A DNA stretch of 64,000 nt. It comes from Methanoregula sp. (lineage in GTDB: Archaea; Halobacteriota; Methanomicrobia; Methanomicrobiales; Methanospirillaceae). This document shows positions 16,774 through 24,984 of the stretch, piece by piece. The notes under the pieces are model-generated. The model searched no databases. It had not been told where the DNA came from and saw only the letters and a program-made list of their open reading frames with translations. The position numbers and the translations under genes were made by a program. The DNA lies in NCBI RefSeq assembly GCF_023227875.1, contig NZ_JALOCH010000001.1, positions 310,001 to 374,000 on the forward strand. Direction: 5' to 3'. The stretch's first letter is position 1, and each line of letters begins with the position of its first letter.

Positions 16774-17379
16774 ATGCATTTTAAGTCAATTGTTTTATTC
16801 ATGGTTGTGGGGCTCCTGCTTATTTCACCGGTACTTGCGGCAGATGATGCAGACCAGTCGGAAAATCCCTGGTACTGGTACAACAAGGCAGTCGACCTTG
16901 CCTATGCCGGCCAGTTCACCGAGGCATTGCAGGCAAATGAAAAGGCGCTGGCCCTCAACCAGAGTTTTCCTTTAGCCTGGGCAAATGAGGCAGGGATCCT
17001 CGTTCAGCTCGGAAGATATGATGATGCGATAAAAGCCGCGGATATGGTACTTTCCGTCAACAGCACATACTTACCCAACACGTACGCTGCAGCATATTAC
17101 AGTAAAGGCGATGCTCTCCGTCTCCTTGGGAAGACCAGTGAAGCAAAGGCCGCGTATGCAAAGGCATCCGAACTCGATCCGACCCTGGTTGCACCTGATA
17201 TGCCCTCAGGCACGGTCCCCTCCGGTGTACCCTCGTTATCGTCAACACCTTCAGCCCCTCCCGCCAGTGAACCGGTCCAGGCAACACCTTCTGCCACCCG
17301 TACCCCGTTGTCACTGGCAGTTGCAATCGGGGCTGTCATGATTGCATTTGTCTGGTGCCGTCAGGGCCGGCGTCCCTGA
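16774..17379 (+). CDS. Secreted TPR protein with C-terminal anchor
   Basis: A 201-residue protein with a signal peptide (FKSIVLFMVVGLLLISPVLA), about two to three TPR units (residues ~25-135, e.g. NPWYWYNKAVDLAYAGQF, SFPLAWANEAGILVQLG), a Pro/Ser/Thr linker and a short C-terminal membrane helix (LSLAVAIGAVMIAFVW) ending in RQGRRP. The overall plan (signal, domain, S/T/P linker, terminal helix) equals that of the preceding gene, so both are probably surface proteins. T-rich tracts follow both genes. Confidence 0.75.
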   Translation: MHFKSIVLFMVVGLLLISPVLAADDADQSENPWYWYNKAVDLAYAGQFTEALQANEKALALNQSFPLAWANEAGILVQLGRYDDAIKAADMVLSVNSTYLPNTYAAAYYSKGDALRLLGKTSEAKAAYAKASELDPTLVAPDMPSGTVPSGVPSLSSTPSAPPASEPVQATPSATRTPLSLAVAIGAVMIAFVWCRQGRRP

Positions 17380-17605
17380 AACACCATCCTTTTTTTGTTC
17401 CGGCAGAAATGCGCACACCCTGACGAGTTCCGGGTATACGGCCCGGTCCCCGTGATGCCGGAAAATATTCTGATGTATATTCTGTCCCTGCAGGAATTTC
17501 CGTTCATTGTCCGATATCAGTTCGCCAACTGGCGGTTTCAGGATCTGCATTCCTTGTCACTGGCTATATCTTGAATATCCCCGCCCTGCAATAATGTAAA
17601 GGAAC

Positions 17606-18379
17606 ATGGATGGATCAACCAGGGTATTTGCCGGGGAGTTTTACCAGTCGACCCTCGTCTTACCTTCAGCGGAGCCGGGTATGCCGGGATGGGTCGTTAC
17701 ACCCGGCGGGGCCTCCTGCTGCCGGATGTACATCGCCGGTGCCCTCACCGAGACGGTTGAGGCTGGCGACCTGCTCCGCTGCCGGGTTGCCGATCCCACG
17801 GGGGCCTTCGATATTGTTTCCGGCGGGAGGAATGCCGCACTTTCCCGGGCAATCCGTACCATCCCCGTCCCCTCATTCGTGGCAATCACCGGTTATGCAC
17901 AGGCATACCAGAAAAACGGGAGTGTTATCCTCTCCGTGCGACCGGAACAGGTCCGGGTAATCAACCGGACCTGCCGCGATACAATCCTGCTTAATACTGC
18001 CGAGTATTCACTCCGCCGGCTCGGGCGGCTGCATGGTGCCGTTGACGGAACGTGCACGGACGAACTGCTCCTGCGCACGATCAGTCACTACGCGGTCACG
18101 GTCCCGAAGATACTCGAACTGGTCCGGATGGTTGAAGGTGCCGTGGAGAGCGTGCGCCCCCGGGAACCTGAGCCAACCGGTGAACAAACGGATGTATGTT
18201 CTGTTGTGATGGAACTGATGGAGACTGCTGCCGGACCCCGCGGCATTGCTGTTGAAGAGATCCTTGAAACCCTGGCGCTCCGGGGGATCAGGAAGGAAGA
18301 TGTGCTCGGGGCGCTGGAATCTCTCATCAGGGATGATGAGTGCTACCAGCCCCAGAAGGGATTTGTCAAACCGCTATGA
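17606..18379 (+). CDS. RPA-associated OB-fold protein (COG3390)
   Basis: A 257-residue protein with an N-terminal OB-fold-like half (YIAGALTETVEAGDLLRCRVADPTGAFDI, FVAITGYAQAY) and a C-terminal winged-helix-like half (GIAVEEILETLALRGIRKEDVLGALESLI). This is the layout of the archaeal RPA32-like/RPA-associated family. In haloarchaea, RPA-associated genes are co-transcribed with a calcineurin-like phosphoesterase, and the same partner follows here with a 4-bp overlap. A role in single-strand DNA binding or repair is therefore likely. The large RPA subunit is not in the window. Confidence 0.8.
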   Translation: MDGSTRVFAGEFYQSTLVLPSAEPGMPGWVVTPGGASCCRMYIAGALTETVEAGDLLRCRVADPTGAFDIVSGGRNAALSRAIRTIPVPSFVAITGYAQAYQKNGSVILSVRPEQVRVINRTCRDTILLNTAEYSLRRLGRLHGAVDGTCTDELLLRTISHYAVTVPKILELVRMVEGAVESVRPREPEPTGEQTDVCSVVMELMETAAGPRGIAVEEILETLALRGIRKEDVLGALESLIRDDECYQPQKGFVKPL

Positions 18380-19131
18380 ACCTGGAATTCATCCGTGATG
18401 GCCCGGCGCTCGTGGTCGAAGGCGAACAGCATCTCCTTGTTGTAGCCGACCTCCACTTCGGGATCGAGGCGGAACTCGCCGCCCACGGCCTCCATTTTAA
18501 AAGCCGTAGCACCGAACGGCTCGAACGGCTGATGAGGACCATTGACCATGCCGACCCGGATGCGCTCATACTTCTTGGCGATATCAAGCACAGCATCCCC
18601 ACCCTCACCCGCCAGGAATATTACGAGATGCCCGGTATCCTTGAGACCCTCCGGTCCCGGGTCCCGCTCATTGTCTTCCCCGGCAACCATGACATCGGCA
18701 TCGAACGGTTCGTTAAGGATGCCGAATTGAAACCCCGGGACGGGGCACTTATTGACGGGGTGGGATACCTGCACGGGCACATGTACCCGGCACCGCACCT
18801 GTACGGCAACCTCCTCGTCATCGGTCACCACCACCCGCTCATCTCCCTTAAGGACGAGGTAGGCTGTGCCCTGCAGGCCCCGGCATACATCAGGGCCGGG
18901 CTGGATGCTGAAAGGCGGGATGCACAGGACGCCCGGTCGCCGGCCGGATCTACCCGGGTACTCTTCATGCCGGCCTTCAACGAGCTCGCCGGGTACGATA
19001 TCTTCCAGATGGTAAAACATCCCTTCTCCCCCTTGTCACGGGGTATGAATGTCAATGCAGCAGAGATCATCCTTGCCGACGGGACATATCTCGGCTCCCT
19101 GAAATCCCTTGAGCTGGATGAAGACGATTGA
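18376..19131 (+). CDS. Calcineurin-like metallophosphoesterase (COG1407, RPA-operon type)
   Basis: A 251-residue metallophosphoesterase. The metal-binding motifs are ADLHFG (D, H), LLGDIKHS, PGNHD and later GHHHP. This is the COG1407 ICC-like group, which often sits next to RPA-associated proteins or Lhr helicases in archaea. I use the ATG at 18376, overlapping the upstream stop (ATGA). The 3' end overlaps the helicase gene. It probably acts on nucleic-acid ends or a nucleotide in repair; no substrate can be assigned from sequence. Confidence 0.85.
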   Translation: MNLEFIRDGPALVVEGEQHLLVVADLHFGIEAELAAHGLHFKSRSTERLERLMRTIDHADPDALILLGDIKHSIPTLTRQEYYEMPGILETLRSRVPLIVFPGNHDIGIERFVKDAELKPRDGALIDGVGYLHGHMYPAPHLYGNLLVIGHHHPLISLKDEVGCALQAPAYIRAGLDAERRDAQDARSPAGSTRVLFMPAFNELAGYDIFQMVKHPFSPLSRGMNVNAAEIILADGTYLGSLKSLELDEDD

Positions 19132-21814
19132 ACGGCTGGACCCCCGGGTCCGCACATGTATCAGGAAACGCGGGTTCACTGCGCTGTCGGATGCGCAGAA
19201 ACAGGCGATACCACTTATCCTTGACGGGAACAACATCGTCCTCATTGCCCCGACCGGCACCGGCAAGACCGAGAGCGCGATGTTCCCGGTCTTCAATGGC
19301 CTGCTCCCGCTGCCGGCCGGGGGCGGGTTTAAGGCGATCTACATCACGCCTCTCCGGTCGTTAAATCGCGACATCCTCTCCCGCATGCAGTGGTGGTGTG
19401 CGGAGCTCGGCCTCACGGTCGGCGTCCGGCATGGCGACACGCCGATGGGCGAGCGGAGGAAACAGGCCCTGTCCCCTCCCGACCTCCTGATCACGACGCC
19501 CGAGACATTCCAGGCGCTGTTCATGGGGAAGCGTCTCCGGCAGCACCTTGCCCACGTGAAGTACGTGATCATCGATGAGATCCACGAGCTTGCCGGCAGC
19601 AAGCGGGGCGCCCAGCTCGCCGTCGGACTGGAACGGCTCCATGTGTATGCCGGGGATTTCCAGAGGATCGGCCTCTCCGCGACCGTGGGGAACCCGGAAG
19701 ATATTGCCGGGTACCTTTGCGGGTCCCGGCCCTATGCCCTTGTCCAGGTGCCGGTGGCAAAGCAGCTGGATCTCGCCGTGCAGTATGTCGGGGACGATTT
19801 TCGGCACCAGACGGCCGTGCTCTCAAAACTCCTCAAGCGGGAAGGGTCGACCCTTGTATTTGTCAACACCCGGGTTACTGCTGAAGCGCTCGGCCATGCC
19901 CTCTTTACACACGGCGATGTTGAGGTGCACCACGGGTCGCTGTCAAAAGAGGTCAGGATCGATGCGGAGGAACGGTTCAAGAACGGGGAGATACGGACCC
20001 TCATCTGTACATCGTCCATGGAACTGGGCATCGATATCGGCCGGGTCGACCATGTAATCCAGTTCGGCTCTCCCCGCGAGGTTGCCCGTCTCGTCCAGCG
20101 GGTCGGCCGGGCCGGCCACCAGCTGAATACGATCTCCCGCGGTACTGTTCTTGCCACCGGGTTCGATGACCTCCTTGAATCCCTCGTCATCGCAAAAAAG
20201 GCCCGGGCGAACGAGATCGAGCGCGTGGTGCCACACCGTAACGCCGCGGATGTCCTTGCAAACCAGGTCGCAGCAATTGCCGTTGAATATGGTGAGATCG
20301 AACGGTCGAAGATACGGGAGATCTGCGAGCGGACCGCATTGTTTCCCGACTGCGATGCGCTCCTTGAGGATGTCTGCCGCCAGATGGAGGACCACCGCCT
20401 GATCCGGATCGACGGGAGCCGGATCGTCACCACCGCCCGCGCCCGCCGCTATCTTGCCGGGAACCTCTCGATGATCCATGATGAGCGCAAGGTGCCGATC
20501 TTCGATATCGTCTCCCGCAGGACTGTCGGAACGCTTGACGAATCGTTTGTCGTGGGCTGGGTGTACACCGGGGTTGTCTTCATTACCAAGGGGCAGCTCT
20601 GGCGAGTCCTCGAGATCGCGGATGGCAGGCTCACCGTTGAACCGGCAAAGAAGGCGATCGGCGAACTCCCCTCGTGGGAAGGCGAGCAGATCCCGGTACC
20701 GTTCTCCGTTGCCCGGGAGGCTGGCGCAATGCGCAGGACCCGCGATGTTGCGGCATATGGTCCTGAACAGGACGGGCTCGCGTTCGCTGAAGCCTTTCTC
20801 CGCGAAATGGACAAGAACCGCTCGCTCGTCCCGACCGACGAACTGATCACGCTTGAAAATACAGAAGACGGGGTAGTCTGCAATGTCTGTGCCGGCCACA
20901 AGGCGAACGAGGCGCTCGGGCGTGTCCTCTCGATCCTCATATCTGCCCGGCACGGGACAACCGTGGGCCTCGAGCTGGATGCCTACCGCATGCTCCTGCG
21001 CCTCCCCTCCTCAATCCGTGCCGCCGATGTCCGGGACTTCCTCCTCTCGCTTGATCCCGACCATATGCCCGGTGTCCTGCGCCTTGCGCTGAAACGCACC
21101 GCGCTCTTCAAGTGGAAACTGGTCCAGATCGCAAAGAAGTTCGGGGCGATCGATCCCGATGCCGATTACGAGAAGATCAGTATCCACCGCCTGCTCGAAT
21201 ATTTCGATGGAACAGTCGTCCAGCAGGAGGCCTACCGCGAGCTGCTCTCGGAGTACATGGATATCGACACTGCGGCGGCGATTGTCAGTCTCATACGCGA
21301 AGGAAAGATCCGTGTGGAACTCGGCCCCCACTCGCTGATCGGGGCAGGGGGGCTTCTCTCGTCGCGCGACCAGATCCCGCCCCCGACTGCGGACGGTGCC
21401 GTGCTTGCGACCCTGAAACGGCGGCTTCACCAGGATGACGTGCTGCTGGGCTGCATGAACTGCCGCGACTGGAAGAGCCGCACGGTTGTGTCAAGGGTGG
21501 CGGATCACCCGCAGTGCCCGAAGTGCGGAGCACGTCTGATTGCGGCGCTCAAACCCTATGAAGAGGAGCAGTACGCACTGATGAAAAAGCCGCGGAAGAA
21601 TGCTGAAGAACGGGTGATCGAACAGCGTCTCATGCGTAATGCAAACATCGTGCTGTCGAGCGGGAAGAAGGCGGTAATTGCACTGTCAGCTCGTGGTGTC
21701 GGGCCCGAAAATGCCTCGCGTATCCTTGCAACGCTGACCGAGGGGGATGCATTCTACCGCGAGATCCTCAGGGCAGAGAGGAATTTTGTGCAGACGCACC
21801 GGTACTGGGCGTGA
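19118..21814 (+). CDS. Lhr-family superfamily 2 helicase
   Basis: An 898-residue SF2 helicase. Motif I is APTGTGKTE, motif II DEIHEL, motif III SATVGNPEDI, motif V TSSMELGIDIG and motif VI VQRVGRAGH, followed by the Lhr winged-helix and core region. Near the C-terminus CMNC and CPKC form a putative zinc knuckle, in the position where some archaeal Lhr proteins carry extra Cys pairs. I start at the ATG at 19118 inside the end of the phosphoesterase gene; a TTG three codons upstream is possible. With the two preceding genes it forms a probable DNA-repair operon. Confidence 0.9.
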   Translation: MKTIERLDPRVRTCIRKRGFTALSDAQKQAIPLILDGNNIVLIAPTGTGKTESAMFPVFNGLLPLPAGGGFKAIYITPLRSLNRDILSRMQWWCAELGLTVGVRHGDTPMGERRKQALSPPDLLITTPETFQALFMGKRLRQHLAHVKYVIIDEIHELAGSKRGAQLAVGLERLHVYAGDFQRIGLSATVGNPEDIAGYLCGSRPYALVQVPVAKQLDLAVQYVGDDFRHQTAVLSKLLKREGSTLVFVNTRVTAEALGHALFTHGDVEVHHGSLSKEVRIDAEERFKNGEIRTLICTSSMELGIDIGRVDHVIQFGSPREVARLVQRVGRAGHQLNTISRGTVLATGFDDLLESLVIAKKARANEIERVVPHRNAADVLANQVAAIAVEYGEIERSKIREICERTALFPDCDALLEDVCRQMEDHRLIRIDGSRIVTTARARRYLAGNLSMIHDERKVPIFDIVSRRTVGTLDESFVVGWVYTGVVFITKGQLWRVLEIADGRLTVEPAKKAIGELPSWEGEQIPVPFSVAREAGAMRRTRDVAAYGPEQDGLAFAEAFLREMDKNRSLVPTDELITLENTEDGVVCNVCAGHKANEALGRVLSILISARHGTTVGLELDAYRMLLRLPSSIRAADVRDFLLSLDPDHMPGVLRLALKRTALFKWKLVQIAKKFGAIDPDADYEKISIHRLLEYFDGTVVQQEAYRELLSEYMDIDTAAAIVSLIREGKIRVELGPHSLIGAGGLLSSRDQIPPPTADGAVLATLKRRLHQDDVLLGCMNCRDWKSRTVVSRVADHPQCPKCGARLIAALKPYEEEQYALMKKPRKNAEERVIEQRLMRNANIVLSSGKKAVIALSARGVGPENASRILATLTEGDAFYREILRAERNFVQTHRYWA

Positions 21815-21926
21815 GGATTTTGGGAGAAGTTTCATGATCTGGGTCCGGCAGCATTTGTTTTTTAGCACAGGGTCTGTTGGGTGAAAATTCCGAAGGATGG
21901 AAACGCCCCCCACCCCCCCACAAGTC

Positions 21927-21952
21927 GAAGTGCCGCCACGGGCAGGCACTTC
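21927..21952 (+). terminator. Stable hairpin downstream of the helicase gene
   Basis: The arms GAAGTGCC and GGCACTTC form an 8-bp perfect stem around a 10-base loop, followed closely by TTTG. It lies 110 bp past the helicase stop and may end that transcript or be another small hairpin insert. Confidence 0.4.
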
Positions 21953-22001
21953 TTTGTTGCGGGGGAGTCCGGAATACCGAGGTACAAAAAAGTTTGTTAT
22001 T

Positions 22002-22169
22002 TTATCCTCTCTCTCGAATTAAAATACAAATAGTCCCTAGAAATCCTGTCACAGCAATGATAAAAACCACTGCTAAACCTCATAATGGCATTGTTTTATC
22101 AAGCATTGCTATCATAGGGGAGACAGAAGATTTGGAAAATTCCGCCAACAGTGCCAGCCCCGACGCCAA
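22002..22169 (-). pseudogene. Possible decayed small two-helix membrane protein
   Basis: Read on the minus strand from the TTG at 22169, a single frame gives a hydrophobic start (LASGLALLAEF), a polar middle with several Met (PMIAMLDKTMPL), one in-frame TGA at 22080-22082, and then a strong membrane helix (GLAVVFIIAVTGFLGTICIL) ending in IRERG and TAA. Composition is AT-rich, unlike the neighbours. The continuity across the TGA suggests a former Trp codon and a decayed gene. It could also be chance; no family is recognised. Confidence 0.3.
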
Positions 22170-22266
22170 GAAGTAATATCAATAAATTTTCTTTCAATTT
22201 AATTTTTTATTTATTCACTGTCTATTGCGTGTTATTAAAAAAATATTTTTTATGAAAAGGTAATCT

Positions 22267-22304
22267 GCCCCGCCGTGCCCCGGAGGGGCCCTGAGGCGGG
22301 GAGC
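22267..22304 (+). repeat. GC-rich dispersed repeat family 3, right half only
   Basis: CCCCGCCGTGCCCCGGAGGGGCCCTGAGGCGGGGAGCC matches the right block of the copies at 3964-4070 and 7585-7747. The left block is absent. It lies between the decayed membrane gene and TBP. Confidence 0.6.
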
Positions 22305-22360
22305 CATCCTTACGTTCCACTATCAGCGAAAACTTATGATAGAAGAAAAAGTATAAAAAT

Positions 22361-22915
22361 TTACAGTATGCTCTCGAGCTTCTGCTCGAGGAAGTCAAGG
22401 CCTTTCTTGATGTCCTCAATGGTCTTGCCGCCCGTGAGGATGATCTTTCCTGATGAGAAGAGGAGTGCGACGATCTTGGGGTCCTTGATGCGGTAGACCA
22501 GGCCCGGGAACTGTTCCGGCTCGTACTCGATATTCTCAAGGTTCAAAGTAATGACCACTTTATTGAGGTTGATGTATTTGCCGATATCGTACGAACAGAC
22601 AATATTGGTGACCGCAACCTTGGGTTCCTTGAACGTGTCCACACCCGCCTCCTTGAGGGACGTGATGATGATGCCAAGACCATCCTTGAGCGCCTTATTG
22701 TCACGGATACCGGTCAGCACGACCTTGCCCGATGAAAAGATCAGGGACGCGATCTTCGGTTTCTCGATACGGTAAACAGCGCCCGGGAACCGTTTCGTAT
22801 TGAGTTCGCAGCTCTTGATCTTGCTGGATACATCAGCAAGGTCAATTGAATCGGCAATCACACCGGAGGCTACGATGTTCTCAATTTTTAATGAAGCGTA
22901 CTTTTTATCAGCCAT
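22361..22915 (-). CDS. tbp: TATA-box binding protein
   Basis: A 184-residue TBP made of two direct repeats of about 90 residues. Each repeat contains the DNA-contacting block (FPGAVYRIEKPKIASLIFSSGKVVLTG in the first, FPGLVYRIKDPKIVALLFSSGKIILTG in the second). The paired Phe residues used to kink the TATA box are in these blocks. It is the general transcription factor that recruits TFB and RNA polymerase. It is divergent from the acyl-CoA synthetase gene at 23095. Confidence 0.97.
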   Translation of the reverse strand: MADKKYASLKIENIVASGVIADSIDLADVSSKIKSCELNTKRFPGAVYRIEKPKIASLIFSSGKVVLTGIRDNKALKDGLGIIITSLKEAGVDTFKEPKVAVTNIVCSYDIGKYINLNKVVITLNLENIEYEPEQFPGLVYRIKDPKIVALLFSSGKIILTGGKTIEDIKKGLDFLEQKLESIL

Positions 22916-23094
22916 CCATTACACTATGCTGCCCCCTGAATCATAATACTAATGGACAACCTTTATGTCCCCTCGCTATGCCCTTATGTGTCGGCGGAAT
23001 ACGTCCTGAATTTACCCGGTTTTTAATAGATCCTGAAGGCGATTCTGGTCCTGAAGTGCATGCTTTTTACTATCGGTTTTTACCATTGGCGGAT

Positions 23095-24828
23095 ATGATG
23101 CGGGCCGGAAAAAAGGGACAGATTGAAGACGAACCGGATGAAACACTGTTCTCGATTCTGATGAAGAAGACCGGGCATGGGACGGAAAGCTACGAGAAGA
23201 TGTGCGGACAATTCGCCATCGATATCCCGGAATATTATAACTTCGGGTTTGATGTGATCGATCAGTGGGCAAAAAAGGACCGCAACAAGCTGGCCCTGAT
23301 CTGGGTAAACCAGCAGGGTGAAGAGAAAAAATACAGCTTCCTTGACCTGGCCAACCTCTCCAACAAGGCGGCAAATATCCTCCTGAAGTATGGCATCAAC
23401 AAGGGAGACCGGGTCCTCGTCATGCTCCCCCGGATCCCGGAGTGGTGGATCTTTGCCATCGCGCTGATCAAGCTCGGGGCGGTATTTGCCCCCTGCCCGA
23501 CGATGCTGACGTCACGGGATATCAAGTACCGGGTGAACAAGGGCAGGTTCCGGATGGTCATCACGGACCTTGAGAATGCCTCAAAGGTAGAGGAGATCTG
23601 CAACGAGTGCCCGACCCTGACCTCCCGGTTCCTGGCCGACGGGGAACTCAAGGGGTGGGCCAGTTTTCCCTATGAACTGCTCTACCCGGCGCCGGTCTCC
23701 CACCGTTCGGTGAGCATCCCTGACGACCTCAGGACAAAGAGCACAGACCCGATGCTGATCTATTTCACGTCCGGTACTACCGGTGAACCAAAGATGGTGC
23801 TCCATAACCACGGGTATCCCCTTGGGCATATCGTAACTGCCCGGCTCTGGCAGGACATCCGGCACAATGACCTGCATTTCACGGTCGCCGATACCGGATG
23901 GGCAAAATGCGCATGGGGCAAGATCTTCGGCCAGTGGATCGAAGGCGCCTGTCTCTTTGTCTATAATTTCACCGGCAAATTCCAGGCAACCGAAGTCCTC
24001 CCCCTGCTGGAAAAATACCAGATAAGCACGTTCTGCTGCCCCCCCACGATCTACCGGATGCTGATCCTCGCTGACCTGGATAAGTTCGACCTGTCGTCAC
24101 TGCGTCACTGCACCAGTGCCGGTGAACCGCTCAACCCCGAAGTGATCCGTGTCTGGAAGGAAGGGACGGGACTGACGATCTGTGAGGGGTATGGACAGAC
24201 CGAGACTGCCTGCTGTGTCGCATCATTCCCCTCAGTCGAGCCCCGGCCCGGCTCAATGGGGAAGCCCTCCCCGGGATGGAAGATCGAGGTGCACGATGAT
24301 GACGGGAAACCGCTCGGCGTCCATGAGGAGGGCAGGCTTGCGATCCACTGCAAACCCCGCCCCCCGGGCCTCTTCGTTGAATACATCGATAACCCGGAAG
24401 AGAACACGAAATCGTTCGTAAACGACTGGTACTATACCGGTGACAAAGTCTACTATGACAAGGACGGGTACTTCTGGTTCGTCGGGCGCGACGACGACGT
24501 GATAAAGAGTTCCGGGTACCGGATCGGGCCGTTTGAGGTGGAGAGTGCCCTGCTGGAGCACCCGGCGGTGCAGGAAGCCGCGGTTGTGGGGTCTCCCGAC
24601 CGTATCCGCGGCCTGATCGTCAAGGCATTCGTTGTCCTGAACAACGGGTACGATCCCTCTGAATCACTGGTAAGGGAGATCAAGACCCATGTCAAACACA
24701 CCACCGCTCCCTACAAATATCCCCGGGAAATCGAGTTTGTTGCAGACCTTCCAAAGACAATCTCCGGCAAGATCAGGCGCAGCGAACTCCGGGCGGCCGA
24801 ACTGAAAAAGTACCATAACCAGAAATAA
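23095..24828 (+). CDS. AMP-forming acyl-CoA synthetase (medium-chain type)
   Basis: A 577-residue member of the acyl-adenylate-forming family. Motifs are the P-loop YFTSGTTGEPKMV, GYGQTE, the hinge region GDKVYYDKDGYFWFVGRDDDVIKSSGYRIGP and the catalytic lysine in PKTISGKIRR. It activates a carboxylic acid via an acyl-AMP and transfers it to CoA. Overall it is closest to the medium/branched-chain or benzoate-like synthetases found in methanogens, rather than to acetyl-CoA synthetase proper. I place the start at 23095 (MMRAGKKG), since the longer frame overlaps the divergent TBP gene; 23098 is equally possible. The next gene is a close paralogue. Confidence 0.88.
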   Translation: MMRAGKKGQIEDEPDETLFSILMKKTGHGTESYEKMCGQFAIDIPEYYNFGFDVIDQWAKKDRNKLALIWVNQQGEEKKYSFLDLANLSNKAANILLKYGINKGDRVLVMLPRIPEWWIFAIALIKLGAVFAPCPTMLTSRDIKYRVNKGRFRMVITDLENASKVEEICNECPTLTSRFLADGELKGWASFPYELLYPAPVSHRSVSIPDDLRTKSTDPMLIYFTSGTTGEPKMVLHNHGYPLGHIVTARLWQDIRHNDLHFTVADTGWAKCAWGKIFGQWIEGACLFVYNFTGKFQATEVLPLLEKYQISTFCCPPTIYRMLILADLDKFDLSSLRHCTSAGEPLNPEVIRVWKEGTGLTICEGYGQTETACCVASFPSVEPRPGSMGKPSPGWKIEVHDDDGKPLGVHEEGRLAIHCKPRPPGLFVEYIDNPEENTKSFVNDWYYTGDKVYYDKDGYFWFVGRDDDVIKSSGYRIGPFEVESALLEHPAVQEAAVVGSPDRIRGLIVKAFVVLNNGYDPSESLVREIKTHVKHTTAPYKYPREIEFVADLPKTISGKIRRSELRAAELKKYHNQK

Positions 24829-24933
24829 TAACCAGAAATACCTTTTTTTCAGGCTCTCATTGTGGTGCATTTTTTTCTCTCTCATAAAACGAATGTACGA
24901 CAATGAATTTTCCGCCCGGTCTCTATCGGGTAT

Positions 24934-24969
24934 GGTGCACTATTAATCGAAAGATGTAATAAGTGCACC
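24934..24969. promoter_or_regulatory. Inverted-repeat operator candidate upstream of the RHH-acyl-CoA synthetase
   Basis: GGTGCACTATTA (from 24934) and TAATAAGTGCACC (to 24969) form a near-perfect inverted repeat with an 11-base centre, ending 15 bp before the start codon. A further half-site, TATGGTGC, overlaps the start codon itself, and another (TGGTGCAT) lies at 24863. The AT-rich centre TATTAAT could be the TATA element, so a bound protein would block initiation. The product starts with a ribbon-helix-helix domain, which points to autoregulation. Confidence 0.6.
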
Positions 24970-24984
24970 ACTAAATGGATCTGT

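Noticed and set aside
22080..22082. TGA read as selenocysteine in the small membrane frame
   Set aside because: No selenocysteine insertion element or conserved redox motif is visible; decay is the simpler reading.
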